64,000 nt of DNA from Amycolatopsis mongoliensis. Lineage in GTDB: Bacteria > Actinomycetota > Actinomycetes > Mycobacteriales > Pseudonocardiaceae. Of the stretch, positions 17,711-26,500 are shown in pieces. Location of the stretch: positions 5,084,001 to 5,148,000 of the forward strand of contig NZ_CP127295.1 of the NCBI RefSeq assembly GCF_030285665.1, in the 5' to 3' direction. The translations under genes and the position numbers were made by a program. Below the pieces are notes generated by a model, which made no database searches, had not been told where the DNA came from, and saw only the letters and a program-made list of their open reading frames with translations. Numbering within the stretch: position 1 is the stretch's first letter; the number at the start of each line of letters is the position of its first letter.

Positions 17711-18093
17711 CCCTTGCGGCTCCCGTCCGAGTCGCCCAGGCCGAGCAGGCCGAGCACGGGGTCGAGCAGGCCGGTGACGGCGCCCGAGGTGTGGAGGTCC
17801 CCGGCGACCGCCTCGTCGGCGTTCTGGTAGCCGTCGGCGACCGTGGTGGTGACGTCCTGCGCGAACCCGATCGCGCTGCGGACCTGGTCGAGCAGGCCCT
17901 GCATCTCCGAGACGGCGGCGCGGTGGGCGTCGGCCAGCGACCCGGCCTCGCCGAACTCGCCGAACAACAGCGGCTCCTCGCCGAGGGTGAGCAGGAAGTC
18001 GTTCGGTTTGGCCATCGCGTGGATCTGGGTCTCCAGCTCCCGCACGAAGTCCTTCAGCGATTCCAGGTGGACGTAGTACGACTGGTCGTGCAT
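17707..18093 (-). CDS. Helical ESX-associated protein of unknown function
   Basis: A 128-residue helical protein starting MHDQSYYVHLESLKDFVREL. It has no WXG motif but a length and helix pattern close to ESX partners. It sits between the WXG100 gene and the PPE-like gene and overlaps the latter by four bases. It may be a chaperone or heterodimer partner for the PPE-like protein. ATG 18093 is preferred to an upstream GTG at 18117; neither has a strong ribosome site. Not recognised beyond T7SS association. Confidence 0.7.
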   Translation of the reverse strand: MHDQSYYVHLESLKDFVRELETQIHAMAKPNDFLLTLGEEPLLFGEFGEAGSLADAHRAAVSEMQGLLDQVRSAIGFAQDVTTTVADGYQNADEAVAGDLHTSGAVTGLLDPVLGLLGLGDSDGSRKG

Positions 18094-18191
18094 CGGGTCC
18101 CGGCTCTCTCGTCGCACGTAAGGAGGGAAAGCCGGTCGGCCGGTGCGAGCGGGGGGTTTCCCGCACCGGCCGACCGACGTCTGGGCGCGGT

Positions 18192-18494
18192 TCAGCCCGC
18201 GAACAGTCCCTGGTTGCGGTTCTCCAGCGACTGCTGGAGGTCGTGGGCCTCGCCGACCTTGCCGCCGAACTGGGCGATGATGGCGACGATGTCCGCGGTG
18301 GCCTGGCGCAGCCGGGTCTCGGACTGGCGGGCCGCGTCACCGGCGGAGCTGCCGGAGGCGTACCAGGTCGCGGTGATCGGCTGGAGGTTCTGGTGCAGCT
18401 GCTCCAGCTGCGAGGTGAGCGCCTTGGCCTTGGCGGCCAGGGACGCCGAGCTGTGCTGCAGCGCGGCGAAATTGATTTCGACGACGTCGGCCAT
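18192..18494 (-). CDS. WXG100-family ESX protein (EsxA-like)
   Basis: A 100-residue all-helical protein, the exact size of WXG100 proteins. The turn between the two helices reads W44-Y-A-S-G48, a slightly extended WXG. No YxxxD/E tail signal is seen, so its partner gene (18856-18512) probably carries the secretion signal, as in EsxA/EsxB dimers. It lies 17 bases downstream of that partner on the same strand. Predicted role: secreted heterodimer exported by the EccC-driven T7SS encoded further along. Confidence 0.88.
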   Translation of the reverse strand: MADVVEINFAALQHSSASLAAKAKALTSQLEQLHQNLQPITATWYASGSSAGDAARQSETRLRQATADIVAIIAQFGGKVGEAHDLQQSLENRNQGLFAG

Positions 18495-18511
18495 CGATCT
18501 GTCCTCTCAGG

Positions 18512-18856
18512 TCAGGGGTTGAGGCGGGGGATCACGCCCGAGCCCTCGAGGGTGTTGCCGACCCCCTGGAAGCTCTGGTGGACGTCGGCGTCGCCGCGGC
18601 CGTAGTTCTGGTGGCTGGTGTGGACGAGCTGCGACATGGTGTCGAGCTCCTTCACCGCGACGCTCATCTTCTCCTGGAGCCGGCGCTGCAGGTCCCAGAA
18701 CGCCACGGCCTGGTCACCCTTGTAGTTGCGCAGCGCCTCGGTCAGCTCGGACTCCAAGCTGGCCATCGTGGACTTGGCGTTCGTCGCGGTTTCCTCGAAA
18801 CCCTGGACGGCGCGCGTCATGGCAGCGGAATCTGCCTGGAATCCCGGACTGGACAT
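18512..18856 (-). CDS. WXG100-family ESX protein with YxxxD export signal (EsxB-like)
   Basis: A 114-residue helical hairpin with YKG (residues 45-47) in place of WXG at the turn. Near the C-terminus Y85-GRG-D89 matches the T7SS YxxxD/E export signal that docks to the EccC ATPase. The ATG at 18854-18856 is preceded on this strand by a strong GAAGGAGG ribosome site. It is the first gene of the ESX operon running to 14623. Pairing with the next gene as an EsxB/EsxA-type dimer is inferred from adjacency and complementary features. Confidence 0.88.
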   Translation of the reverse strand: MSSPGFQADSAAMTRAVQGFEETATNAKSTMASLESELTEALRNYKGDQAVAFWDLQRRLQEKMSVAVKELDTMSQLVHTSHQNYGRGDADVHQSFQGVGNTLEGSGVIPRLNP

Positions 18857-18920
18857 CGACGGGCCACCTCCTTCCTGAAGCGAATACCCCTGGCGCGGTG
18901 GTCCGCGCGGTGTGAATGTC

Positions 18921-18948
18921 ACGCTAGAAAAGAGGAAGGTGTGGTCAA
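18921..18948 (-). promoter_or_regulatory. Candidate promoter of the ESX operon
   Basis: On the minus strand TTGACC and TAGCGT are separated by 16 bases, about 65 bases upstream of the first ESX start. This fits a housekeeping actinobacterial promoter. Motif reading only. Confidence 0.5.
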
Positions 18949-19072
18949 ACGGCACAACTGCCGGTCGTACTGACGGCACTATTACCCACAGGGCGACGGT
19001 AGGGGCCGCCCCACCTCCGGACGGGGGCGCGCTCCAGTGCCCGTGACCGCCGGCCCGGCCAGGCTGTATGCC

Positions 19073-20047
19073 ATGGCAGACAAGGGAAATCCGCTGGTCA
19101 CGCTCCGGTCGTGGCACCGCCCGCTGGTGGTGCTCGCCGGGGTGATGGGGGTGCTGTGCGCGGCGTCGCTGCTCGGGCTGCTGCTCGATGATCGCACACT
19201 GGTCAATGCGCCGATCTGGCTCAAGCCGTTCAAGTTCTCGGTTTCGGTCGGTGCGTACGCGCTGACGCTGGCCTGGCTGCTGACGCACGTGCGCCGCGGC
19301 CGGCGGGCCGGCTGGTGGTTCGGCACGGTCTTCGCCGTGGGCATCGGCCTCGACGTCGGGCTGATCGTGGTGCAGATGATCTTCCGCGGCGCCACCCTCC
19401 ACTTCAACAAGGCGACCCCGGCCGACGTCGCGATCAACAACGTCGTCGCCGGTGGCGCGTACGCGGCGTGGCTGATGACCGCCGCGGTCGTCGTCCTGCT
19501 GCTCTTCCAGCGCCTGCCGGACCGGGCACTCACCTCGGCGCTGCGCTGGGGGACCGGCCTCGCCCTGGCCGGGATGGGCGTCGCGATGCTGATGTTCTCG
19601 CCGAGCCCGGCCCAGCAGGCGGTGCTCGACGCGGGCGGCAAGCCCTCGACGTTCGGCGCGCACTCCGTCGGCGTCGAGGACGGCGGCGCCGGCCTGCCCG
19701 TGGTCGGCTGGAGCACCACCGGCGGGGACATGCGGATCCCGCACTTCGTCGGCATCCACGGCCTGCAGGTGCTCCCGCTGGTCGCGGTCGGCCTCCTGCC
19801 GCTCGCCCGGCGGTACCCGGTGCTCGGCTCCGACGTCGTCCGCCGCCGGCTGGTCCGCACCGCGGGCGCGGGCTACGCGGGCCTGCTCGTGCTGCTCACC
19901 TGGCAGGCCCAGCGCGGCCAGTCGATCGTGCACCCGGACTTCGCCACCCTGGCCGCCGCCACGGCGCTGGTCGCGGCGGTCGCGGTGGCGGGCACGCTCG
20001 CGGTGCGGCCGTGGGTTTCTGCCGAAATTCTGAGATCCGCCCGGTAG
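19073..20047 (+). CDS. Polytopic membrane protein, unrecognised
   Basis: A 324-residue protein with about eight hydrophobic segments. Loops carry conserved-looking features (NAPIWLKPFKFSVS after segment 1, FNKATPADVAINN in the middle, HFVGIHGLQVLPL near the end). I do not recognise the family. The ATG at 19073 is chosen; an in-frame GTG at 19037 is possible. It is followed after 31 bases by an acyl-CoA ligase on the same strand, so the two may form an operon. It is divergent from the ESX operon. Confidence 0.7.
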   Translation: MADKGNPLVTLRSWHRPLVVLAGVMGVLCAASLLGLLLDDRTLVNAPIWLKPFKFSVSVGAYALTLAWLLTHVRRGRRAGWWFGTVFAVGIGLDVGLIVVQMIFRGATLHFNKATPADVAINNVVAGGAYAAWLMTAAVVVLLLFQRLPDRALTSALRWGTGLALAGMGVAMLMFSPSPAQQAVLDAGGKPSTFGAHSVGVEDGGAGLPVVGWSTTGGDMRIPHFVGIHGLQVLPLVAVGLLPLARRYPVLGSDVVRRRLVRTAGAGYAGLLVLLTWQAQRGQSIVHPDFATLAAATALVAAVAVAGTLAVRPWVSAEILRSAR

Positions 20048-20078
20048 ACCCGGACGCCCCGGGCGAGAGGCGGTCGAG

Positions 20079-21542
20079 ATGGTCCACCCGCAGGCACTGC
20101 TGGACGAGCTGGGGCGCGCCCCGGAGGTTCCCGCGTTCGAACACGGCTCGCGCGTCACGTCGCGTCGCGAGCTGCGGGAGCTGGTCGGCCGGTTCACCGC
20201 GGGCCTGCGGGCGGCCGGGCTGGGGCCGGGTGACGGCGTCGGCATCGCCACTGCCGTCACCCCGGAGGGGTTCGCCGTGATCGTCGCCGCGCACGTGCTC
20301 GGCTGCCGGGTCGTCGGGGTGCGGCCCGGCCTGCCCGTGCCGCAGCTGCGGCACGTCGTGGGCGACATCGGCGCCCTGGTCGTCGACGCCGCGTCCGAGA
20401 CGCCGGAGCTGCTCGGCACGGTCGCCGGCCTGCCGATCCTGCGGGTCGGGCCCGAGCTGCTCGCGGCCTACGAGGAGCCGGTGCCGCGGGGACGGCCCGG
20501 CGACATCGCGACGGTCGTGTTCACCAGCGGCAGCACCGGCGTGCCGAAGGGCGTCGCCTACAGCTACCGCGCGCTGACCGAAGGGCGGGTGTGGCGGGCG
20601 CCGGTGCCCGGCTCGGCCCACGAGCGGCTCGGTGCCGGGTTCGGGCGGTTCCTGCTCTTCGGCACGCTCACCAGCGCGGTGATGCTGGAGCAGCTGGGGG
20701 TGTGCCTGCTCGCCGGCGGGACCGCGGTGGTCCCGGAGGAGCTGCCGGACTTCCCGTGGGTGCTGTCGCGGCTGCGGATCACCGCGGCGCTGATGACCGT
20801 GCCGCGGCTGCACCAGGTCCTGGACGTGCTGCGCACCGAGGACGTCGACCTGAGCGGCCTGCGGACGCTGGTCGTGGCGGGCTCGCCGGTGCCGCCGCAC
20901 AAGCTGGCCGAGGCGGGCGAGCTGATCGGGCCCGCGATGCACCACGCGTACGGGCAGACCGAGACCGGGATGCTGACGATCTGCGGCGCCGGTGAGGGCC
21001 CCGGATCCGTCGGGAAGGCTTGCGACACCGTCGAAATCGAGGTCCGCGACGCCGCGGGCACGCCCTTGCCCGCCGGTGCGGAAGGCGAGATCTGGGTGCG
21101 GACGCCGTCGGCGCTGGCCGGGTACTGGCGCGACGAGGTCACCACCGCGGAGGTGCTGCGCGACGGCTGGGTGCGCACGCAGGACCTCGGTTCGCTGGAC
21201 GCCGCGGGGTACCTGCACCTGTCCGGCCGGGCCCGGGACGTCGTGATCGTCAACGCGGTCATCCACTACACCGGGCCGATCGAGCGGGCGATCGCGGCGC
21301 ACCCGGACGTGGACCAGGCGTACGTGGTTTCGGTGCCGGACGAGCGGACGGGCGAGGCGGCGCACGCCTTCGTGGTCCCGGTCCCCGGCCGGGAACCGAA
21401 CCTCGACGCGGTGCGCAAGGCCGTGGCGGCGGAGCTGGGGGAGGCGGCGGTGCCGGCGCGGTTCAGCTTCGTCGGCGCGGTTCCGATCGCGCCGTCCGGG
21501 AAGCCGGACAAGGCGGCGCTGCGGGCGTCCGTCGTGGACTAG
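20079..21542 (+). CDS. AMP-forming acyl-CoA synthetase/ligase
   Basis: A 487-residue ANL-superfamily enzyme that activates a carboxylic acid with ATP, then usually transfers it to CoA. Motifs seen: FTSGSTGVPKG (P-loop-like A3), YGQTETGM (A5), a W.RT.DLG segment (A7), GRARD (A8) and a C-terminal PSGKPDKAALR with the catalytic lysine. The A8 hinge lacks the usual glycine after VIVN, which may alter the second half-reaction. The substrate cannot be told. Its stop overlaps the convergent nucleotidyltransferase by four bases. Confidence 0.87.
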   Translation: MVHPQALLDELGRAPEVPAFEHGSRVTSRRELRELVGRFTAGLRAAGLGPGDGVGIATAVTPEGFAVIVAAHVLGCRVVGVRPGLPVPQLRHVVGDIGALVVDAASETPELLGTVAGLPILRVGPELLAAYEEPVPRGRPGDIATVVFTSGSTGVPKGVAYSYRALTEGRVWRAPVPGSAHERLGAGFGRFLLFGTLTSAVMLEQLGVCLLAGGTAVVPEELPDFPWVLSRLRITAALMTVPRLHQVLDVLRTEDVDLSGLRTLVVAGSPVPPHKLAEAGELIGPAMHHAYGQTETGMLTICGAGEGPGSVGKACDTVEIEVRDAAGTPLPAGAEGEIWVRTPSALAGYWRDEVTTAEVLRDGWVRTQDLGSLDAAGYLHLSGRARDVVIVNAVIHYTGPIERAIAAHPDVDQAYVVSVPDERTGEAAHAFVVPVPGREPNLDAVRKAVAAELGEAAVPARFSFVGAVPIAPSGKPDKAALRASVVD

Positions 21543-22018
21543 AAGTGGGTGCGGACGCCGAAGGCCTCGCGGAGGTGGCGCATGTCCGCGAGGTCGTGGG
21601 CCGCGGGCGCGTACCCCTGGTGGAAGAAGACCTGCTGGGCGACCGAAACGCACGGCACCTCGACTCCGCCGACGCGTCCGGTGACGAAACAGCTTGCGGG
21701 ATAAGGAAAAGTCCCGTCCGGGGCGGCTTGGACGGCCGAACCGTCGTCCGCGAAGACGAGCGGGTGCAGGTCCAGCTCGGACTCGCCGTCGGAGAGCACG
21801 AAACGGACCGGGCGGAGGTCGAGGGTCTCGTGGTAGCCGAGGGCTGCCAGCGCTTCGAGGACGGCGTCTTCCTGGTCGAGGCGGTGGAGCAGGTCGAGGT
21901 CGCGGTGCTCGCGCGTTTGCCGGCCCAGCAGGGCATCGATACCCCAGCCGCCGGCGAGCCACACTTCGGCCGGGCGGACCGCGTCGAGCACGCGCAGGAC
22001 CGTGCCGGCGTCCATCAC
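21539..22018 (-). CDS. Nucleotidyltransferase-domain protein (aminoglycoside/lincosamide type)
   Basis: A 159-residue protein with GGWGIDALLGRQTREHRDLD, the nucleotidyltransferase signature of small aminoglycoside or lincosamide adenylyltransferases, with the metal-binding acidic pair at DLD. The chain then has ESELDLHPL and a VFFHQGYAP segment seen in this group. Resistance activity is only a possibility; many chromosomal members have unknown substrates. The GTG start (22018) or ATG (22015) overlaps the stop of a preceding short frame (TGATG). It converges with the acyl-CoA ligase. Confidence 0.75.
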   Translation of the reverse strand: MMDAGTVLRVLDAVRPAEVWLAGGWGIDALLGRQTREHRDLDLLHRLDQEDAVLEALAALGYHETLDLRPVRFVLSDGESELDLHPLVFADDGSAVQAAPDGTFPYPASCFVTGRVGGVEVPCVSVAQQVFFHQGYAPAAHDLADMRHLREAFGVRTHF

Positions 22019-22130
22019 TTCCCGGCGCGCAGGTCGGTGATCACCTTGGCGACGCGCCGCTGCCGGGTCTGCTCGAACCGCGCCCGGGCCTCGTCGTCTG
22101 AGTACGGAACTTCACGAAGCGAGTATGCCC
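22015..22130 (-). pseudogene. C-terminal remnant of an unidentified gene
   Basis: A frame ending in QRRVAKVITDLRAGK stops at 22015 with TGATG overlap to the nucleotidyltransferase, the mark of a coupled upstream gene. Upstream it runs into the perfect 21-bp hairpin at 22134 and a stop codon without any usable start. I read it as the tail of a former operon partner whose 5' part was lost or replaced by the hairpin element. The family is not recognised. Confidence 0.4.
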
Positions 22131-22133
22131 GCC

Positions 22134-22194
22134 GAAAGCCGTGAAGGCCTCCTTACCGGCGCTTACAGCCGGGAAGGAGGCCTTCACGGCTTTC
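22134..22194. terminator. Long perfect hairpin between nucleotidyltransferase and trypsin-like genes
   Basis: Perfect 21-bp arms (22134-22154 and 22174-22194), with an additional inner CCGGC/GCCGG pairing in the 19-base loop. It follows the stop of the minus-strand protease gene (22198) at once. The left arm contains CGTGAAGG, related to the starts of three other hairpins in the window. Probably a terminator. Confidence 0.75.
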
Positions 22195-22197
22195 TCC

Positions 22198-22902
22198 TCA
22201 GACGCCGGCCGTGGTGCGGATCCAGCTGCGGCTCGACGCGATGCTCGCGTAGTTCTGCGTGCCCTGCGGGTTCGAGCCGGAGTTGTTGCCCGTGGAGCAC
22301 ACCCCGACCTGGGCGCCGTTGTAGAGCTGCGGCCCGCCCGAGTCGCCGTGCCACGCCGAGCCGTCGACGCCCTGGCTGGCGATGGCCGTACCGCCGAACG
22401 CGTCCGTGCTGGTGCCGGTGACGCGCACGTTGGCGGTCTTGAGGGTGCTCGACGGCGGGCTGGTGCCCTGCGTGCGGCCCCAGCCGTAGATCTGGTTGGT
22501 CGACCCGGTCGGCGGGTTCCCGGTACCGAGCTTCATGTAGGTCGTGTTCACCGCCGTCGTCAGGTGCAGCAGCGCGATGTCGCCGTTGGGCGAGGCCTTC
22601 TGCTGGTCGACGTTCGCGTTCGTGCCCTGCTGGAGCGTCACGTTGCCGACCTTGACGTGCATGCCCGGGGAGTTCAGGCAGTGCTGCGCGGTGAGCACCC
22701 ACTGCGGGGCGATGATCGTCCCCGAGCACTCGAAGCCGCCGTACGTCGTCACGTTGTTCCAGTAGATCTGGGCGCCCCACGGCGCGGAGGAGACGGTGCT
22801 CCCGCCGATGATGTCCTGCTGGGCGTCCGCAACCCCCGCTGAGACCATGCTCAGCGCCGCGGCGGCAGCACCCACCGCGGCAACAGCCCTTGACATTCGC
22901 AT
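22198..22902 (-). CDS. Secreted trypsin-like serine protease (S1)
   Basis: A 234-residue preprotein with a typical signal peptide (MRMSRAVAAVG...VADA). Mature chymotrypsin-fold residues are present: IIGG near the mature N-terminus, TAQHC (catalytic His), GDIALL (Asp) and GDSGGP (Ser). The start ATG at 22902 has GAAGGG about 9 bases upstream; the frame extends further upstream without a ribosome site. Likely exported by Sec as an extracellular protease, in the family of Streptomyces trypsin-like and snapalysin-neighbour enzymes. A -10-like TACTTT lies about 65 bases upstream on this strand. Confidence 0.9.
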   Translation of the reverse strand: MRMSRAVAAVGAAAAALSMVSAGVADAQQDIIGGSTVSSAPWGAQIYWNNVTTYGGFECSGTIIAPQWVLTAQHCLNSPGMHVKVGNVTLQQGTNANVDQQKASPNGDIALLHLTTAVNTTYMKLGTGNPPTGSTNQIYGWGRTQGTSPPSSTLKTANVRVTGTSTDAFGGTAIASQGVDGSAWHGDSGGPQLYNGAQVGVCSTGNNSGSNPQGTQNYASIASSRSWIRTTAGV

Positions 22903-23051
22903 GAAAATGCCCTTCGGCCAGGTGATCCGGATGTCGGCCCCGAAACCGGGCGACGAGCACAAAAGTAGGTTCGTGGGAGGTTCTCAGGTACCTACCGAAG
23001 TCGGTAACTTGCCGACGGTGACCGCTGCCGTGGTCCGGGAAGCCGGCAGCT

Positions 23052-23057
23052 AAAGTC
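23052..23057 (+). promoter_or_regulatory. -10-like box TAAAGT upstream of the septum-formation-domain gene
   Basis: TAAAGT lies 24 bases before the ATG at 23076. The leader contains a small CCCCCGCGAGGGGG hairpin just before the ribosome site. Inferred from motif and position. Confidence 0.35.
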
Positions 23058-23075
23058 CCCCGCGAGGGGGAAACG

Positions 23076-23567
23076 ATGTCCGCACCACACCACGATCCCG
23101 AGCTCTTCGACGAGCTGATGCGCGAGGAACGACGCCGGCGACCGGGCAACCGCTACGTGGCCGGGGCGCTCGTTTTCGGCCTGCTGACGCTCGTCGGCGT
23201 GCTCTCCTACCGAGCCACCAGGACCGCGCCCGGCGACCAGCTGCCCGAGGGCACGGCGCACGGGCTCGACGTCACCGCGGGCCAGTGCTTCTGGTCCCCG
23301 ACGGGCTCGGGCGAGGTCGACGTGCTGCTGACTCCCTGCGCCGATCGCCACACCGCGGAGGCGTTCGCCGTGCTTCCGCTCGCCGAGGGTTCGCTGTCCG
23401 GCATCGACGAGCCCTACCAGCGGACGCTGGACCGCTGCACCGCCGTCGCGCACCCGATTCCCGGTGCACGCGTCCAGGTCATGACCCCGAACAGCTGGAC
23501 CGGCGGCAAGCAGCGCGCGGTCTGCTACTACCGCTTCGCCACCGAAATGACCGCGCCCGTGCGGTGA
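23076..23567 (+). CDS. Membrane-anchored septum-formation-domain protein
   Basis: A 163-residue protein with a cytosolic N-terminus, one membrane segment (about 28-46) and an extracellular domain. The domain has VTAGQCF, PCADRHTAEAFAV and PNSWTGGKQRAVCYY. This cysteine and histidine pattern fits the septum formation family (PF13845), common in actinobacteria. The gene name of the family does not prove a role in septation. It ends one base before the convergent eccC stop. Confidence 0.75.
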   Translation: MSAPHHDPELFDELMREERRRRPGNRYVAGALVFGLLTLVGVLSYRATRTAPGDQLPEGTAHGLDVTAGQCFWSPTGSGEVDVLLTPCADRHTAEAFAVLPLAEGSLSGIDEPYQRTLDRCTAVAHPIPGARVQVMTPNSWTGGKQRAVCYYRFATEMTAPVR

Positions 23568-26500
23568 TCAGCTTTCCGCCGGCTTGGTCCACGCCACCTG
23601 GACCAACCCGGTGCCGTGCCGGCGGGAGACCAGCGTGCCCCGGCCCGGCGGCTGCGGCGACGGCTTCACGTCGGCCAGCAACGCACCTTCGTCCTTCGTC
23701 CCCGACATGATCAACCCCGGCGACCCCAGCTCCCGCAGCCGCTGCAGCACCGGCTCGAACAACGCCCGGCCCGCGCCGCCGGAGCCTCGCACGATGATCA
23801 CGTGCAGGCCGATGTCGCGGGCCTGCGGGAGGAACTCCAGCAGCGGCTGCAACGGGTTCCGGCCGACCGTGGCCACCAGCTCGTAGTCGTCGACCAGCAC
23901 GAACAACTCGGGCCCCCGCCACCACGAGCGGTTGCGCAGCTGGTCCGGCGTCACCGAAGGACCGGGCAGCCGGTTGCGCATCGCGGTCGCGCACTCGGTG
24001 ATCAGATCCGTCAGCTTGCCCTCGGCCCCCGCGTAGCCCAGCAGGTGCGGCTCCGGCACCGCGCCGAGCAGGCCGCGGCGGTAGTCCGCGACGATGATCG
24101 CCGCCTCGTCCGGCGTGTACGCCGACGTGATGCCGTGCGCGATCGCCCGCAGCAGCGAGCTCTTGCCGGACTCGACGTCGCCGAACGCCACGAAGTGCGG
24201 GTCCGCCGCGAAGTCCAGGCACACCGGCCGCAACGTCGACTCCGCGATGCCCAGCGTGACCTGCTTGCCCGGCGCCGCGGGCAGCGTGTCCAGCGGCACC
24301 TCGGGCGGCAGCAGGCGGACCTTGGGCGCGCGCGGCCCCTTCCACGCGTCCGAGATCCGGCGCACGAGGTCGACGCCGCCCGCGCCGATCGTCTCCGGGC
24401 GCTGGTCGCCGTCGATGCGGGGGAGCGCCGCGAGGAAGTGCAGCTTCTCCGCGGTGATGCCGCGCCCGGGCCGGTCGGCGGGGACGTTCACCGCGACCTT
24501 GCGGTCGATGGAGGAGTCCATCGGGTCGCCGAGGCGCAGCTCGAAGCGCGTGCCGATCGCGTCGCGCAGCTGCGCGCGGACGCCGATCCACTGGTTGAGC
24601 GAGACGATCACGTGGATGCCGAACCCGAGCCCGCGCGCGGCCAGCCCGGTGATCTGCTCCTCCAGCTGCTCGTACTCCTGCCGGATCGTGGTCCAGTTGT
24701 CCACGAACAGGAACACGTCGCCGAACTCGCGGCCGTCGGTGCTCTCGGTGAACTCGCCGCGGCGCTGGCGGAACGTCGTGATCGACTCGATCCCGTTGGC
24801 GGAGAAGAACTCCTCGCGCTGTTCGAGCAGCGTCGTCAGCTCGGCGACGACCCGGCGGCAGCGCTGCGCGTCGCGGCGGGTGGCGTACCCGGACGTGTGC
24901 GGCAGCCCGGCGATCGGCGCCAGCGAGCCACCGCCCATGTCGAGGATGAAGAACTGCACCTCGGCCGGGGTGTGCGTCAGCGCGAGCATGCCCGCGATGT
25001 CCTTCATCAGCGTGGACTTCCCGCTCTGCGGCGCGCCGACGATCAGCGCGTGCCCGCCCGCGCCGGAGAAGTCGGCCCACAGCATGTCCCGGCGCTGCTC
25101 GAACGGCTTGTCCACCAGCGCGACCGGGATCGTCAGCTTCCCGTTGCCGCCCCAGCCGAGCGGGCACAGGCCGCGCGCGGCGTCCTCGCCCAGCGGCGGC
25201 AGGAGCTGCTCCAGCGTCGGCGGTTCGGCCAGCGGCGGCAGCCAGATCTGGTGCGCGGACGGCCCGCGGCCCTCCAGGCGTGACAGCATCGCGTGGATGA
25301 TCGTCTCACCGGTGCCGTCGGCGGCCGGCGCGTCCGAGATCTCGGTCGTCACCGGGATCTCCACCGGGGCCAGCGAGAACGGCAGCACGCCGAGCTCCTG
25401 CCCGTCCTCGCGCACGACCGTGCTGCGCGGCGGCAGCTCACCCGAGACGTAGGCGGCCTTGAGCCGGATGAGCGTGTCGGTGTCGGCCTTCAGGTACGCC
25501 GAGCCCGGCACCGGTGGCAGGTGGTAGGCGTCGGCGACCCCCAGCACGGCGCGGCTTTCCGACGCGGAGAACGTCCGCAGCCCGACGCGGTAGGACAGGT
25601 GTGAATCGAGCCCGCGCAGGCGGCCCTCCTCGAGCCGCTGCGACGCCAGCAGGAGGTGGATGCCGAGCGAGCGCCCGAGCCGGCCGATCGCCACGAACAG
25701 GTCGATGAACTCCGGCCGCGCGGACAGCAGCTCGCTGAACTCGTCGATGATCACCAGCAGCGACGGCAGCGGGTCGAGCGCCGCGCCGTCCGCGCGGGCC
25801 TTCTCGTAGTCGCGCACCGACGCGTAGTTCCCGGCCGCGTGCAGGAGTTCCTGGCGCCGCAGCAGCTCGCCGTTCAGCGCGTCGGCCATGCGGTCGACGA
25901 GCGCGAGGTCGTCGGACAGGTTGGTGATGACGGCGCAGGTGTGCGGCAGCCCGGTCATCCCGGCGAAGGTCGCGCCGCCCTTGAAGTCGATCAGCGCCAG
26001 GTTCAGCGTCTCCGACGAGTGCATCACGGCCAGCGCCGTCACCAGCGTCCGCAGCAGCTCGCTCTTGCCCGAGCCGGTCGCGCCGATGACCAGGCCGTGC
26101 GGCCCCATCCCGCCCTCGGCCGACTCCTTGAGGTCCAGCTCCACCGGCCGGCCCTCCGGGTTGACGCCCAGCGGGATCCGCAGCCGGTCGCGCGCCGCGC
26201 GCGGCGCCCACGTCACGGTGGTGTCGGTGTCGCGCGGGTCGCCGATGCCGAGCAGCCCGGACAGCCCGAACGTCGCCGACATCGGCTTCTCGCCGACGAC
26301 GGCGGCCGGGGTGTGCAACGGCGTCAGCATCCGGGCCAGCGCCTCCGCGGCGCCGCGGTCGAGGACGTCCGGGCGGCCGAGGAACCCGAGCCGCTGCTCG
26401 GTGGCGTCGCCGACGACCATGCCCAGCGAGTCGGGTGCGGTGTGCAGGCTCAGCAGCCGCTCGGTCGAGAAGGTCCGCGGGTGCTCCTGCCCGATCTCGA

